The notes beneath the pieces were generated by a model. The model was not told the DNA's origin. It made no database searches and worked only from the letters and a program-made list of their open reading frames with translations. The position numbers and the translations under genes were made by a program. Positions 32,123 to 40,611 of a stretch of 64,000 bases of DNA are shown here, one piece after another. Each line of letters opens with the position of its first letter. Positions within the stretch are counted from its first letter, which is position 1. The DNA is taken from positions 1 to 64,000 of the forward strand of contig NZ_PTQW01000003.1 of the NCBI RefSeq assembly GCF_004343725.1, read 5' to 3'. The stretch comes from Treponema sp. J25. GTDB lineage: Bacteria > Spirochaetota > Spirochaetia > Treponematales > Breznakiellaceae.

Positions 32123-34570
32123 GTGCGTTCAGAAAAAAGGTTCTCTCCTACCAGCATTCGTATTCTCCAAACCATGATCAGCGAAGCGGAGGGGAACGAA
32201 ATTTTTGTGGCCGGCTATCGCGGAAAGGATGGCCTGGTGGAGCAACTCGAGCTTATTTCCCGGGGAAATGAAGCTTCTGTCTTAGCCCTTCTCGATCGCC
32301 TTGATGCGGAGGCGGATGTTCTTATTCACAATCACCCATCGGGAAATCTTACTCCCAGTGATAATGACCTGGTGATCACAGAACGGGTCGCTTCGCAGGG
32401 CCTTGGTTCCTATATTGTAGATAATGAGGTCCAGCGGGTGTATGTCATCGTAGAGCCCGTTGATAAAAGGGAAAAAAAACTCCTCGATCCCGATATGCTC
32501 TGTGGCGCCCTTCAAGAAGGAGGGGCTATTGCTCAATTCCTTTCTCCCTATGAACCACGGCAATCCCAGCTCGATTTGATGCGACTCGTTATCCAGGCCT
32601 TTAACACGGACCACCTGTTGGTCGCCGAGGCGGGTACGGGGGTGGGGAAGTCCTTCGCCTATCTTATCCCTGCCATTGCCTATGCAATTGTAAATAAAGA
32701 GCGGGTAGTTATTTCTACGGCCACGATAACGCTGCAGCATCAATTATACGAAAAGGATATCCCCCTCCTTACCAGGGCCTTTAAAAAACCCGTAAAGGCC
32801 GTGGTAATCAAAGGTCGGAACAACTACCTGTGCCTTCGGCGTCTTGCGGATATGCTTCAGGAGGGGGAATTAGAATTTGCAGGATCCCGGGATGAGATAG
32901 AGTCCATCCAGAAATGGGCGGAAACAACGGAAACGGGAAATAAGGCGGAACTTCCCTTCCTCCCTTCTGAAATGCTGTGGGGTCGTATCTGTTCCGAATC
33001 GGATCTCTGTAGTGGCCTTCGGTGTGCCTATCGGGATCGCTGTTTTGTGCTCCGTCTGAAACGGGAGGCCGCAACGGCCTTAATCCTGGTGGTTAACCAT
33101 CATCTTTTGTTTGCGGATCTGGCGGCACGAAAAGAAGGGGCCAGCCTCGATGCCACGGTAGTGCTTCCTCCCTATCGACGCTTGGTGTTGGACGAGGCCC
33201 ATACGATAGAACAGGGGGCTACGTCGTTCTTTTCTGAAAGCTTTAGCAAACTTACCCTTTTAAAATTGCTGAACCTTTTGTACACCAAGCGGCGGGCACA
33301 AAAAAAGGGCCTTGCCCTTCGGCTTGCGACGCACCTTGCGAATGGAGAATCCTGGCTCGAGGAACTTTCCCGTTTGGTGGGAAAGCTTCGGAAGCTGGGG
33401 GAAGAGGTGGAGAAAGCCGCTCGATCCCTGTTGGGAGTCGAGGGGACCTATCGCCTGGTGCCCCAGGACTACGAAAATTTTTCTCGTGCCGTGGGCGCTG
33501 ATCTGGAGGCCCTAAAAAAGACGATTCTTCAACTGGTTGACCATATCCGTGAAGCCCTGGAGGACCAGACAACGGACGATGCAGAAGAAGCCCTGGTGTG
33601 GGAACTTCGGGGTATTCTGAGACGCCTTGTGAGTATCGGCGAATTGGTAGGGCGCTTTTTGCGGTATAGGGAAGAGGAAGAAGGGGTTTTTTATCTTGAA
33701 TTGGGGGGAAACAAAGAAAAGGATAGCTGGGTTTCTTTTTGTGCAAGCCCCCTCGACCTTGCTCCAGTTTTGCAGGACGCTCTCTGGAGTCGTTTTCCCA
33801 CCCTTGTGTCTGTTTCCGCTACCCTTACCATCGGCGGCTCTTTCCGATATTGGGAACGACGGGTGGGGCTTCAGGAAAAAGGGGAGGAGTCCGTCCTTCG
33901 GGGGATATTCCCTTCTCCCTTCCCGTATCAACAGAGGGTTCTCGTGGGAGTGCCTACTGATGCCCCCCTGCCGGATTCCGAAGAATATCACCCTTACCTT
34001 ATTCGTACCATTGGGGCGCTTTTAAAAAGCTCTGGCGGTTCCGCCCTTATTCTTTTTACCTCCTATGCAACGCTTACGGCGGTTTACGAGGGGTTGCGTC
34101 CCCTTCTGGAACAAGAGGGGATCCCCCATATGAAACAGGGGGATGATGATCGCTCCCGTCTTTTGGCTCGTTTTATTGGGGAAACCCAGAGTGTTTTATT
34201 TGCCACCGATTCTTTCTGGGAAGGGATTGATGCTCCAGGGGAAACTCTCAGACTTTTGGTTATTACCCGTTTACCCTTTAAAACCCCGAACGACCCCCTC
34301 TTTCAGGCTCGAAGCGAATATATCGAGCAACGAGGGGGAAATGCCTTTATGGAATTGTCCCTCCCCGAAGCGGTAATGAAATTCAAACAGGGCTTTGGTC
34401 GGCTTATGCGTCGGTCCACCGATTATGGAGCAATTGTAGCCCTCGATGGCCGGCTGCTTAAAAAATCCTATGGCCGAATCTTTTTAAGTTCCCTGCCGGA
34501 AACAAAAACCTGCTTTGATCTTACCAGCGAAGTGATAAAAAGGGTGGGGGAATTCCTTGATCGATTCTAA
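32123..34570 (+). CDS. RadC-like MPN domain fused to DinG-type helicase
   Basis: The 815 residues combine two enzymes. Residues 1-~130 are a JAMM/MPN domain of RadC type: E26, then H69 and H71 in IHNHPSGNLTPSDND, with S79 and D82, the full metal-site pattern. From about 145 a DinG/XPD superfamily 2 helicase follows: Walker A in AEAGTGVGKS, VISTATITLQHQL, four cysteines (ICSESDLCSGLRC, then RDRC) for a 4Fe-4S cluster, LDEAHTIEQG, and C-terminal motifs FATDSFWEGIDAPG and QGFGRLMRR. DinG helicases unwind R-loops and forked DNA. The fused MPN domain could cut a protein or nucleic acid at those structures. The GTG at 32123 has AGGA 7 nt upstream. Confidence 0.9.
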   Translation: MRSEKRFSPTSIRILQTMISEAEGNEIFVAGYRGKDGLVEQLELISRGNEASVLALLDRLDAEADVLIHNHPSGNLTPSDNDLVITERVASQGLGSYIVDNEVQRVYVIVEPVDKREKKLLDPDMLCGALQEGGAIAQFLSPYEPRQSQLDLMRLVIQAFNTDHLLVAEAGTGVGKSFAYLIPAIAYAIVNKERVVISTATITLQHQLYEKDIPLLTRAFKKPVKAVVIKGRNNYLCLRRLADMLQEGELEFAGSRDEIESIQKWAETTETGNKAELPFLPSEMLWGRICSESDLCSGLRCAYRDRCFVLRLKREAATALILVVNHHLLFADLAARKEGASLDATVVLPPYRRLVLDEAHTIEQGATSFFSESFSKLTLLKLLNLLYTKRRAQKKGLALRLATHLANGESWLEELSRLVGKLRKLGEEVEKAARSLLGVEGTYRLVPQDYENFSRAVGADLEALKKTILQLVDHIREALEDQTTDDAEEALVWELRGILRRLVSIGELVGRFLRYREEEEGVFYLELGGNKEKDSWVSFCASPLDLAPVLQDALWSRFPTLVSVSATLTIGGSFRYWERRVGLQEKGEESVLRGIFPSPFPYQQRVLVGVPTDAPLPDSEEYHPYLIRTIGALLKSSGGSALILFTSYATLTAVYEGLRPLLEQEGIPHMKQGDDDRSRLLARFIGETQSVLFATDSFWEGIDAPGETLRLLVITRLPFKTPNDPLFQARSEYIEQRGGNAFMELSLPEAVMKFKQGFGRLMRRSTDYGAIVALDGRLLKKSYGRIFLSSLPETKTCFDLTSEVIKRVGEFLDRF

Positions 34571-34679
34571 GGTGCTCTTCTAATCTTGCTATTTCCTGCT
34601 AAAGTTTCCAGCCCCCATCATATACCTCATCACATAATGAAGGCGGAAACTTCCCTTTCCTTTTGGTCTAATCAATCCC

Positions 34680-36194
34680 TTACTGGTTTGTTTCTCCATG
34701 GCTATCAAAGATAGTTTTCCCCAGTCGGTACGCCGAGAGATCCGCCTGTTTTCTCTGAGTTTCCAGGGCTTCTTTTTCTCGCTCTAATTCGGGGAAAGAA
34801 TACACAGGTTCGTGTTGCTTGTCTTCGAACTGCACTTCGGGAACACTATAGGTTCCCATTTCTTTGATAATCTTTTCGGTGGTTTCTTTAAGCCGCCGGG
34901 GAGCATATTCCTCCGTAGCAGGATGAATGTCGCTGGGGAGAACCCGGCGAGGATTCTCCCAGATTCTTAGATAGGTGGTTTTACGTAGATTCTCGGTTTT
35001 GATTTCTTCATTTTTTTCCTTTAGCCGTTGATAACGGACGAGAGGAATGAGATAAAAAAGAACGGAAAACACAAAGGGTACTATTCCCATGCCCCAGAAC
35101 AGGATCGCCAGGGGATTGGTTCCAAGGCTGTACAAAAGGGCATAGGTAATCGTGTAAAGGTAAGAAAAGCCCCGAAGATGTTCCTGAACAGGAATGCCTA
35201 CGATCAGGCTGTTCACAAGGAAATAGCCGCCAAACAGTACGTTTACCCCGTTGAGGATAGCAAACCATCGATTCATGGAGGGGGGATTCTTTGAAAAACT
35301 ATGAAGCCGCTTAATAGGGGTGGTCAATCCACTGCTGTTTTTTTCTATCTGAAGGGTGTTCATAAGGAGTTCTTTAAATTGATAGACCAGTGTCCCCGCT
35401 TCGGTTACCTCGGGGGTCCCGCCAAACTGGGCGCAGTAACTTAAAATCTCCGCTTCTGCCTGCTGAGGCGGGCGGCCCGTGAGAATCATAAATTCGGGAA
35501 GGGAAATGATTCCCTTGTTAGCCTGAATGTAGGAGAGAACCGCCCGTTTTTCCCGGTTCTCCCAATCCATGTTGGGATCCCCATCGCCAAAAACAAAGGA
35601 AAACACCGCCTGATGAAGGGGCCGTCCCCGGGGACGAGGGGGCCGCCGGTCTATTCCGTAGGCCTGGTCAATAGAACGGGTGAGTTCCGAGTAAAACCAA
35701 ATTCGTATGAAAAGATCGAGTACGTAGGAGATGGCGTAAAAACCACCTATCCCGTTTCCTCGACGGGAACTGGAACGCTCATCACTTGAACCGGATACGG
35801 AAATAACGGTGGAGGCAAGAAGGGCAAAAAGGGCGACCACCACAAACAGCACAAAGTAACCAACGAGCATCAGAAGGATCCACATTTTAAAAAGCCAGGT
35901 GCCTACCTGGATACTTATTTTTTTTACGCCCTTTAAAAAGGATCGAAGTCGCGCCCTGAGCCCCCGGTATTTGCTTACAAAACCTCTGGGGAAGGAATAG
36001 AGAATTTCCCCCGATTCAGTCACTTCGAGTCGACCTGAATACTCGTCTACTATTTGAGGTACCAGTTCTTTTACTTGTTCGAGGGGTAGGCCCGTTCGTG
36101 CCGTAAGATCCGCTACGGTACATCCTTTTTTGAATTTCTTGAAAGTCTCCACCAGTTGTTCATAGGCTTTTTTGTTGTTCCGGTCCCCTTTCAT
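34680..36194 (-). CDS. Membrane protein with two winged-helix-like repeats
   Basis: A 504-residue protein with an internal duplication. Residues ~22-70 (TVADLTARTGLPLEQVKELV ending ESGEILYSF) and ~240-290 (SLPEFMILTGRPPQQAEAEI ending EAGTLVYQF) read as related winged-helix units. Each is followed by hydrophobic helices: one at about 100-130 (ILLMLVGYFVLFVVVALFAL) and several at about 320-400. The C-terminus is charged. I recognise no named family, though the pattern looks conserved-hypothetical in spirochaetes. Cytoplasmic winged helices on a membrane protein suggest signalling or protein-protein contact rather than classical DNA binding. It is separated from the iscR-like gene by 98 bp. Confidence 0.7.
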   Translation of the reverse strand: MKGDRNNKKAYEQLVETFKKFKKGCTVADLTARTGLPLEQVKELVPQIVDEYSGRLEVTESGEILYSFPRGFVSKYRGLRARLRSFLKGVKKISIQVGTWLFKMWILLMLVGYFVLFVVVALFALLASTVISVSGSSDERSSSRRGNGIGGFYAISYVLDLFIRIWFYSELTRSIDQAYGIDRRPPRPRGRPLHQAVFSFVFGDGDPNMDWENREKRAVLSYIQANKGIISLPEFMILTGRPPQQAEAEILSYCAQFGGTPEVTEAGTLVYQFKELLMNTLQIEKNSSGLTTPIKRLHSFSKNPPSMNRWFAILNGVNVLFGGYFLVNSLIVGIPVQEHLRGFSYLYTITYALLYSLGTNPLAILFWGMGIVPFVFSVLFYLIPLVRYQRLKEKNEEIKTENLRKTTYLRIWENPRRVLPSDIHPATEEYAPRRLKETTEKIIKEMGTYSVPEVQFEDKQHEPVYSFPELEREKEALETQRKQADLSAYRLGKTIFDSHGETNQ

Positions 36195-36292
36195 GCCTTT
36201 GCCTCCATTTTGGATGTTTCTTTACCCCAGAGCCTATTGTTCAACGAAAAACGTTCTTCGTGGATCCCTTTTAAGAGCATAGTGATCCTTTT

Positions 36293-36700
36293 CTATGATG
36301 AAATAAGAGCGCCCAGGGTGATGCTGGAAAAATAATCGTTCACCCGTCGGGTCGCCTCCGCCCAAATTTCGTAGGCCTTGCAGTCGTTAATATTGTGACA
36401 GACTCCCTGCTTTTTCTGGGTGCAGGGGGTTAATTCTAGGTTTTCGCCGGCGGCATCCAGAATTTCCCGAATGGTGATCTCCGTAAGGGGTTTAGAAAAA
36501 CGGAAACCTCCCCCGGGACCTCGCACCGATTCTACCAGACCTGCTTTCCGTAGTTTAAAAAAAATTTGTTCCAGAAATACCGATGAAATTCCCTCTTCTT
36601 CGGAAAGACGGGTTATGGAAACGGCTTCCCCTTTCTGACTGAGCCGGGCGAGAGCGATGATAGCCCGAAGGGCATATCGTCCTCGGGTGGTGATTCTCAT
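36293..36700 (-). CDS. Rrf2-family regulator, IscR-like
   Basis: The 135 residues start RITTRGRYALRAIIALA, the Rrf2 signature, with a winged-helix recognition segment (LSEEEGISSVFLEQIFFKLR) and the wing VRGPGGGFRFSKP. Three cysteines follow at about 92, 99 and 106 (PCTQKKQGVCHNINDC), close to the IscR C-X5-C-X5-C cluster ligands, here C-X6-C-X6-C. Such proteins sense Fe-S status or redox and repress their own promoter. An IscR type-1-like half-site lies 38-54 nt upstream of the start. No isc or suf genes are adjacent, so the regulon is elsewhere. Confidence 0.88.
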   Translation of the reverse strand: MRITTRGRYALRAIIALARLSQKGEAVSITRLSEEEGISSVFLEQIFFKLRKAGLVESVRGPGGGFRFSKPLTEITIREILDAAGENLELTPCTQKKQGVCHNINDCKAYEIWAEATRRVNDYFSSITLGALISS

Positions 36701-36737
36701 AGTAATTCCTCATCTTTTCGTGATTGGGGCGTTCTGT

Positions 36738-36754
36738 ATACCTGACCGAATCAG
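36738..36754. promoter_or_regulatory. IscR type-1-like operator half-site
   Basis: ATACCTGACCGAATCAG fits 16 of the first 17 positions of the E. coli IscR type-1 consensus (ATASYYGACTRWWWYAG). The right half of the site is degenerate. It is flanked by GTTCTG/CAGAAC (36731-36736 and 36752-36757), an imperfect dyad. Position upstream of the Rrf2 gene suggests autoregulation. Confidence 0.45.
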
Positions 36755-36858
36755 AACACCTTTAGGATACCATAAAGTATTTTAAGAAATTACACAAGGG
36801 AGTAATCCTGGAATGGCTGGCATCCCTTTTTGCGCCCCCTCAGGCGAAGAATCTATAG

Positions 36859-36888
36859 TTGACAGGTGGGTAGGCGACATAGTATGCT
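36859..36888 (+). promoter_or_regulatory. Probable promoter of small zinc-ribbon gene
   Basis: TTGACA (36859-36864), an 18-bp spacer and TATGCT (36883-36888), about 65 nt before the ATG at 36955. Confidence 0.5.
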
Positions 36889-36954
36889 CATCCTCATCGA
36901 TTTTTATCTTGATGGATACTATTATACCGGTGTGCCGGTAAGGAGAAGAAACCT

Positions 36955-37125
36955 ATGGGTCAGGTTAGTAAGAACGCCCGTACCACCAGCGCAACCCAGC
37001 GATTTTATTGTTCCTGTGGTGGAGAGATCAAAATGAAGACCATTTTCGAAAATGGGAAAGTAAAGAATGTGGCGGAATGTGAAAAGTGCAAGCGGGTGGA
37101 ACGTCGTCCGTCTGATTTTAAATGA
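36955..37125 (+). CDS. Small zinc-ribbon protein (56 aa)
   Basis: A 56-residue ORF with AAGGAGAAG upstream of its ATG and its own promoter. It carries two Cys pairs, CSCGG near residue 19 and CEKC near residue 46, the spacing of a minimal zinc ribbon, with a basic tail (KRVERRPSDFK). The layout (beta hairpin, ENGKVKNVAE, second knuckle) resembles small ribosome- or RNA-associated zinc proteins. I cannot name a family with certainty. It lies between the iscR-like gene and rpsT, both transcribed independently. Confidence 0.72.
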   Translation: MGQVSKNARTTSATQRFYCSCGGEIKMKTIFENGKVKNVAECEKCKRVERRPSDFK

Positions 37126-37136
37126 ACCGTGTAAGA

Positions 37137-37162
37137 AGTGCCCCGCTGTACGGAGGGGCGCT
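37137..37162 (+). terminator. Hairpin after zinc-ribbon gene, possible terminator
   Basis: AGTGCCCC (37137-37144) pairs with GGGGCGCT (37155-37162) with one wobble. The following T content is poor (TTCTG), so termination would be weak. Confidence 0.35.
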
Positions 37163-37184
37163 TTCTGAAGAGAGCTTTTATTTA

Positions 37185-37213
37185 TTGACATATATACATT
37201 TATTTGATATGCT
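37185..37213 (+). promoter_or_regulatory. Promoter of rpsT
   Basis: TTGACA (37185-37190), a 17-bp spacer and TATGCT (37208-37213), about 50 nt before the rpsT start. Confidence 0.7.
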
Positions 37214-37264
37214 CAAAGAGCGTGTTGTTTTTATTTCCAGTTCTAAGGTGTGAGGGGGAATCCT

Positions 37265-37537
37265 TTGGCAAGCAAGAGTACTTCAGCCGAAAAACGACAT
37301 CGGCAAAGTGAGGAACGACGGCTCAGAAACAAGGCCGTTAAAAGCGCTGTTCGGACCAGTGTTAAAAAATTTGTAGCCGCAGTCCAGAAGAAAGACACTG
37401 CAGAGGCAGAGGTCCTTTTGAAAGAAATGGTTTCAAAAATCGATAAGGCTGCCCAGAAGGGAATTATTAAGAAAAATGCGGCGGCCCGAAAAAAAAGCCG
37501 GATGCAGAGATTGTTTAATACCCTCAAGAGCGCATAA
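37265..37537 (+). CDS. rpsT: 30S ribosomal protein S20
   Basis: A 90-residue basic helical protein (KSTSAEKRHRQSEERRLRNK, then KSAVRTSVKKF, with a C-terminal AARKKSRMQRLFN) of S20 type. The start is probably TTG at 37265 (giving MASKSTSAEK), because GAGGGGG lies 6-8 nt upstream and S20 proteins begin there; a GTG at 37250 would lie inside the purine tract. A TTG start in rpsT recalls the weak non-AUG start used by E. coli rpsT for autogenous control. S20 binds 16S rRNA early in assembly. Confidence 0.93.
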   Translation: MASKSTSAEKRHRQSEERRLRNKAVKSAVRTSVKKFVAAVQKKDTAEAEVLLKEMVSKIDKAAQKGIIKKNAAARKKSRMQRLFNTLKSA

Positions 37538-37617
37538 GAGGGAAGGAAAAAGGGAGACTGTTCTGGGGCGGGAAAAAGAACAGTCTGGGTAAGAGAAACC
37601 GATGATCTGGAGGGACG

Positions 37618-37956
37618 ATGGCCGACTATAAGGTTACCAAAGCGGATATCATTGAGTCTATTTTGGAAAAGACCGGTTTAAATAGAAAGGATATCCACCA
37701 GGTCATCGATCTTTTTGCTGAAGAGATAAAAAAGGCCCTTGTAGCGGGAAAGGTAGTGGAACTCCGGGGGTTTGGGACCTTTGAGATTCGGGTGCGCAAA
37801 GGACGAAAGAAGGCTCGGAACCCTAAAACAGGGGAGACCGTCTCTGTTTCTTCCCATGGGGTAGCGGCGTTCCGGGCCGGAAAAGAGCTAAAACGGGACG
37901 TCTGGCCTATTACGGCGCCCCTGTCTGCCCAGGGGGATGGTGGAGAGGGCCAGTGA
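37618..37956 (+). CDS. HU/IHF-family DNA-binding protein
   Basis: The 112 residues match HU: KADIIESILEKTGLNRKDI, the dimerisation core ELRGFGTFEIRVRKGRKKAR, and the DNA-contact NPKTGETVSVSS. HU wraps and bends DNA in the nucleoid. It is longer than the standard ~90 residues by a Pro/Gly-rich tail (ITAPLSAQGDGGEGQ). It follows rpsT by 80 nt and its stop overlaps the lnt start by 4 nt (GTGA). Whether it is HU or IHF cannot be decided from one gene. Confidence 0.93.
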   Translation: MADYKVTKADIIESILEKTGLNRKDIHQVIDLFAEEIKKALVAGKVVELRGFGTFEIRVRKGRKKARNPKTGETVSVSSHGVAAFRAGKELKRDVWPITAPLSAQGDGGEGQ

Positions 37957-39581
37957 AATTCCCTGGCTTGGTACAGTGGGGCCGTGGTGTTATCCATCAT
38001 TTTTTATTGATGGGTAGTAGTGCCCTGTTGTTTACCGCCGCTTTCCCCAATAGTCTGTTTAAGGAAGGTCTTCCTCTCCTTGCCTTTGTAGCGTACATTC
38101 CTATCTTTATTCTCATTCAAGAGATTGCGCTCCCGGTGTCCGTCCTGTGGGGGGCGCTCTATGGCTACCTCAGTTACGCCTTGTTTAATTATTGGCTCAG
38201 TGTGTTTCACCCCCTGGCCGGAATTGTGGTAGGGGTAATTTATCTTACCTACTTTGCTATCCTCTTTCCCCTCCTAAAACTGAGTGAATATCTTTTCCCC
38301 AAAAAATATTATATTTTACAGTGGCTTTTGTGGCTTTCCTATGAGTACCTCCGGACCAAAGGTTTCTTAGGGTATGCCTATGGTATTACGGGGTACTCCC
38401 AGTGGAATATGGGCCCCCTGATTCAAATTGCCGATATCGGCGGTGTGTGGCTTGTTTCGGCCCTGGTAGTGTTCCCTTCAGTGTACCTGGCGGCCCTCTA
38501 TGGACGATGGAACAAGGAACGGTCGGCCTTCAAAATAGGAAAAGACGTCGGGGCCGCTGTTGCTTGGGTGCTGGCCCTGATTGCAACCCTTGTATACGGA
38601 TATATGCGTCCGCTAAATTATACAGGGGCCCCGGTTAAGCGACTAGCCCTTATTCAGCATAATGCGGATCCCTGGCGGGGAGGCCTTCCTGCCTATCGGC
38701 GGAATTTTGAAGTGCTGAAAAGGCTTTCTCTTGAGGCAATCCAGCAGGAGCCCTCCCTGGATCTGGTGGTCTGGTCAGAGACCGCCTTTGTGCCCCGTAT
38801 TTACTGGCATACTACCTATCGAGATGACCCTGAATCGTATGTCCTGGTAAAGGAACTCCTTGATTTCCTGGCGACCCAGTCGGTTCCCTATGTGATTGGG
38901 AATGATGACGCGCGCCTTGAAGTCAATGAGGAAGGGCGCTGGGAACGGGTAGATTATAATGCGGTGATGCTCTTCGAAAAAGGGGAAGAGCAGGGAATCT
39001 ATCGAAAAATTCACCTTGTTCCTTTTACAGAGCATTTTCCTTATAAAAAGCAACTGCCCTGGGTATACGAGGCCCTGCGTAATGCGGATACCCATTTCTG
39101 GAAAAAGGGAACCGAATACACCGTGTTTGAGAGTAGCGGTCTTCGGTTTGCTACCCCTATTTGTTTTGAGGATACCTTTGGATACCTTTCCCGCGAATTT
39201 GTTCGCCGCGGTGCAGAGATTATTGTAAACCTTACCAATGATGCCTGGGCCCATAGTCTTGCCTGCCAGATGCAACATGCCACCATGGCCGTTTTTCGGG
39301 CTGTTGAAAACCGACGAAGTGTGGTCCGGGCGACGGCCTCAGGGCAAACCTGTGCGATTGACCCCAATGGGAAAATTACCGCTATGGGAGAACCCTTTAC
39401 GGAGACATACCTCATCGCGGCCGTACCCCTCGTATCGGAGGCCACGTTGTATACTGCCTGGGGAGATTGGGCGGCCTACCTTTTTGTAGGAGCCGCCCTG
39501 GGGGGGCTCTTACTGGGGCTGGTTCGGGAAGGTCATCGTTTCTTGACAAGTTCTTTTCGCCGTAGGAAAATAGAATCCTGA
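37953..39581 (+). CDS. lnt: Apolipoprotein N-acyltransferase
   Basis: This 542-residue membrane enzyme has about six hydrophobic helices in the first 220 residues and a C-terminal nitrilase-like domain. The catalytic triad is visible: Glu in LVVWSETAF, Lys in YRKIHLVPFTEHF and Cys in TPICFEDTFG. ATASGQTCAIDPNGKI is the conserved late block. It transfers an acyl chain to the N-terminal Cys of lipoproteins, giving triacylated forms, which matters in lipoprotein-rich spirochaetes. The GTG at 37953 overlaps the HU stop. A final helix lies near residues 505-525. Confidence 0.93.
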   Translation: MKFPGLVQWGRGVIHHFLLMGSSALLFTAAFPNSLFKEGLPLLAFVAYIPIFILIQEIALPVSVLWGALYGYLSYALFNYWLSVFHPLAGIVVGVIYLTYFAILFPLLKLSEYLFPKKYYILQWLLWLSYEYLRTKGFLGYAYGITGYSQWNMGPLIQIADIGGVWLVSALVVFPSVYLAALYGRWNKERSAFKIGKDVGAAVAWVLALIATLVYGYMRPLNYTGAPVKRLALIQHNADPWRGGLPAYRRNFEVLKRLSLEAIQQEPSLDLVVWSETAFVPRIYWHTTYRDDPESYVLVKELLDFLATQSVPYVIGNDDARLEVNEEGRWERVDYNAVMLFEKGEEQGIYRKIHLVPFTEHFPYKKQLPWVYEALRNADTHFWKKGTEYTVFESSGLRFATPICFEDTFGYLSREFVRRGAEIIVNLTNDAWAHSLACQMQHATMAVFRAVENRRSVVRATASGQTCAIDPNGKITAMGEPFTETYLIAAVPLVSEATLYTAWGDWAAYLFVGAALGGLLLGLVREGHRFLTSSFRRRKIES

Positions 39582-39618
39582 AGGTGTATACCAAGGTTGA
39601 GCAAGGAAGGAATAATCG

Positions 39619-40326
39619 ATGGAAGCCAAGAAAAAGATCCTTATTGTAGATGATGAACAGATAAACCTCGAATTCTTTGATGTCATGCTTTCTAAACTGG
39701 GCTTTGTGGTGGAAAAAGCAGAGAACGGTGTGGAAGCCCTGGAGAAGGTTCGATCCTTTGGGCCGGATTTAATTCTGCTTGATAATATCATGCCGAAACT
39801 TTCTGGGTGGGAAGTAACAAAGCTTTTGAAGAAAGATCCCGAATATCATGCCTATAAAGACATTCCTATCATCATGTTTTCTGCAATGGACGATGTGAAA
39901 GACAAGGTAGAAGGCTTTGAACTGGGAGTAGATGATTATATAACCAAGCCCTATAACTTTTCGGAAGTGCTTGCCCGCATTCGGGCGGTGCTTCGGCATC
40001 GGGAGCTTTTTTCTCAAATTGCGGTTCGAGAATCGCGGCTTAGTTTAACCGAAACCATAAACGAAGAAATGAAAAAATTCCTTAAAAACTGTGAAGAATC
40101 GGTAAACCTCCTGGAACAGGCCGTGGATCAGTCCCATGGAGGCGCAAATGGGCTCGAACTGTTACAACAAACGGTGAAGAATGTTACTTCTAACTTTCGA
40201 ACTAAACTTTTAGAGCTGGATGCGAAAATGCATGCTATTGAGAAACAACATGAACTTTTGCGAAAAAAGGAGATAGAAATCAATACGTTGGAGCACCAAT
40301 TCCGCAAAAGTTTGCATGCCGATTAA
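39619..40326 (+). CDS. Receiver-domain response regulator with coiled-coil output
   Basis: The 235 residues have a receiver domain at 1-~125: ILIVDDEQ acidic pocket, phospho-acceptor Asp in LILLDNIMPKLSG, Ser in MFSAMDD and Lys in ITKPYNFSE. No DNA-binding or enzymatic output follows. The C-terminal ~105 residues are a helical coiled coil (MKKFLKNCEESVNLLEQAVD onward, ending KKEIEINTLEHQFRK). It may act by protein contact or dimerisation. AAGGAAGG lies upstream of the ATG. The next genes (cyclase-tail protein, bactofilin) are close and on the same strand, so it may regulate that group. No kinase is adjacent. Confidence 0.9.
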   Translation: MEAKKKILIVDDEQINLEFFDVMLSKLGFVVEKAENGVEALEKVRSFGPDLILLDNIMPKLSGWEVTKLLKKDPEYHAYKDIPIIMFSAMDDVKDKVEGFELGVDDYITKPYNFSEVLARIRAVLRHRELFSQIAVRESRLSLTETINEEMKKFLKNCEESVNLLEQAVDQSHGGANGLELLQQTVKNVTSNFRTKLLELDAKMHAIEKQHELLRKKEIEINTLEHQFRKSLHAD

Positions 40327-40377
40327 TGGGGTATATTCAATAAGGATGATGAGGGGAAAACCCCATCGGAGGGGCCT

Positions 40378-40599
40378 ATGATAGACGAAAAGAAAAAGAA
40401 GGTTCTGGAACTTTTTGCAGAGGGTCGGAAGTTGTACAAATTGATGGAATTTTCAAAGGCCCTTTCGTATTTTGTGGAGGCCCTTAAGGTTGATCCTAAT
40501 GATGGACCTTCGAAGGTGTACTACCTTCGTTGTAAGCATTATATAGAAAATCCGCCCCCTGAAGATTGGGATGGCGTATTTGTAATGACTACTAAATAA
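40378..40599 (+). CDS. Stand-alone cyclase C-terminal tail (TPR-like) protein
   Basis: A 73-residue protein with one TPR-like helix pair (YKLMEFSKALSYFVEALKVDP) followed by RCKHYIENPPPEDWDGVFVM. That ending is typical of the C-terminal tail of spirochaete class III adenylate cyclases, where PPPxDWDGV closes the protein. Here it exists alone, with no catalytic domain on either side. It may be a remnant, or a small adaptor that binds what the cyclase tail binds. GGAGGGG precedes the ATG. It sits between a response regulator and a bactofilin, 12 nt before the latter. Confidence 0.7.
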   Translation: MIDEKKKKVLELFAEGRKLYKLMEFSKALSYFVEALKVDPNDGPSKVYYLRCKHYIENPPPEDWDGVFVMTTK

Positions 40600-40611
40600 A
40601 TAGGGCGCAAA

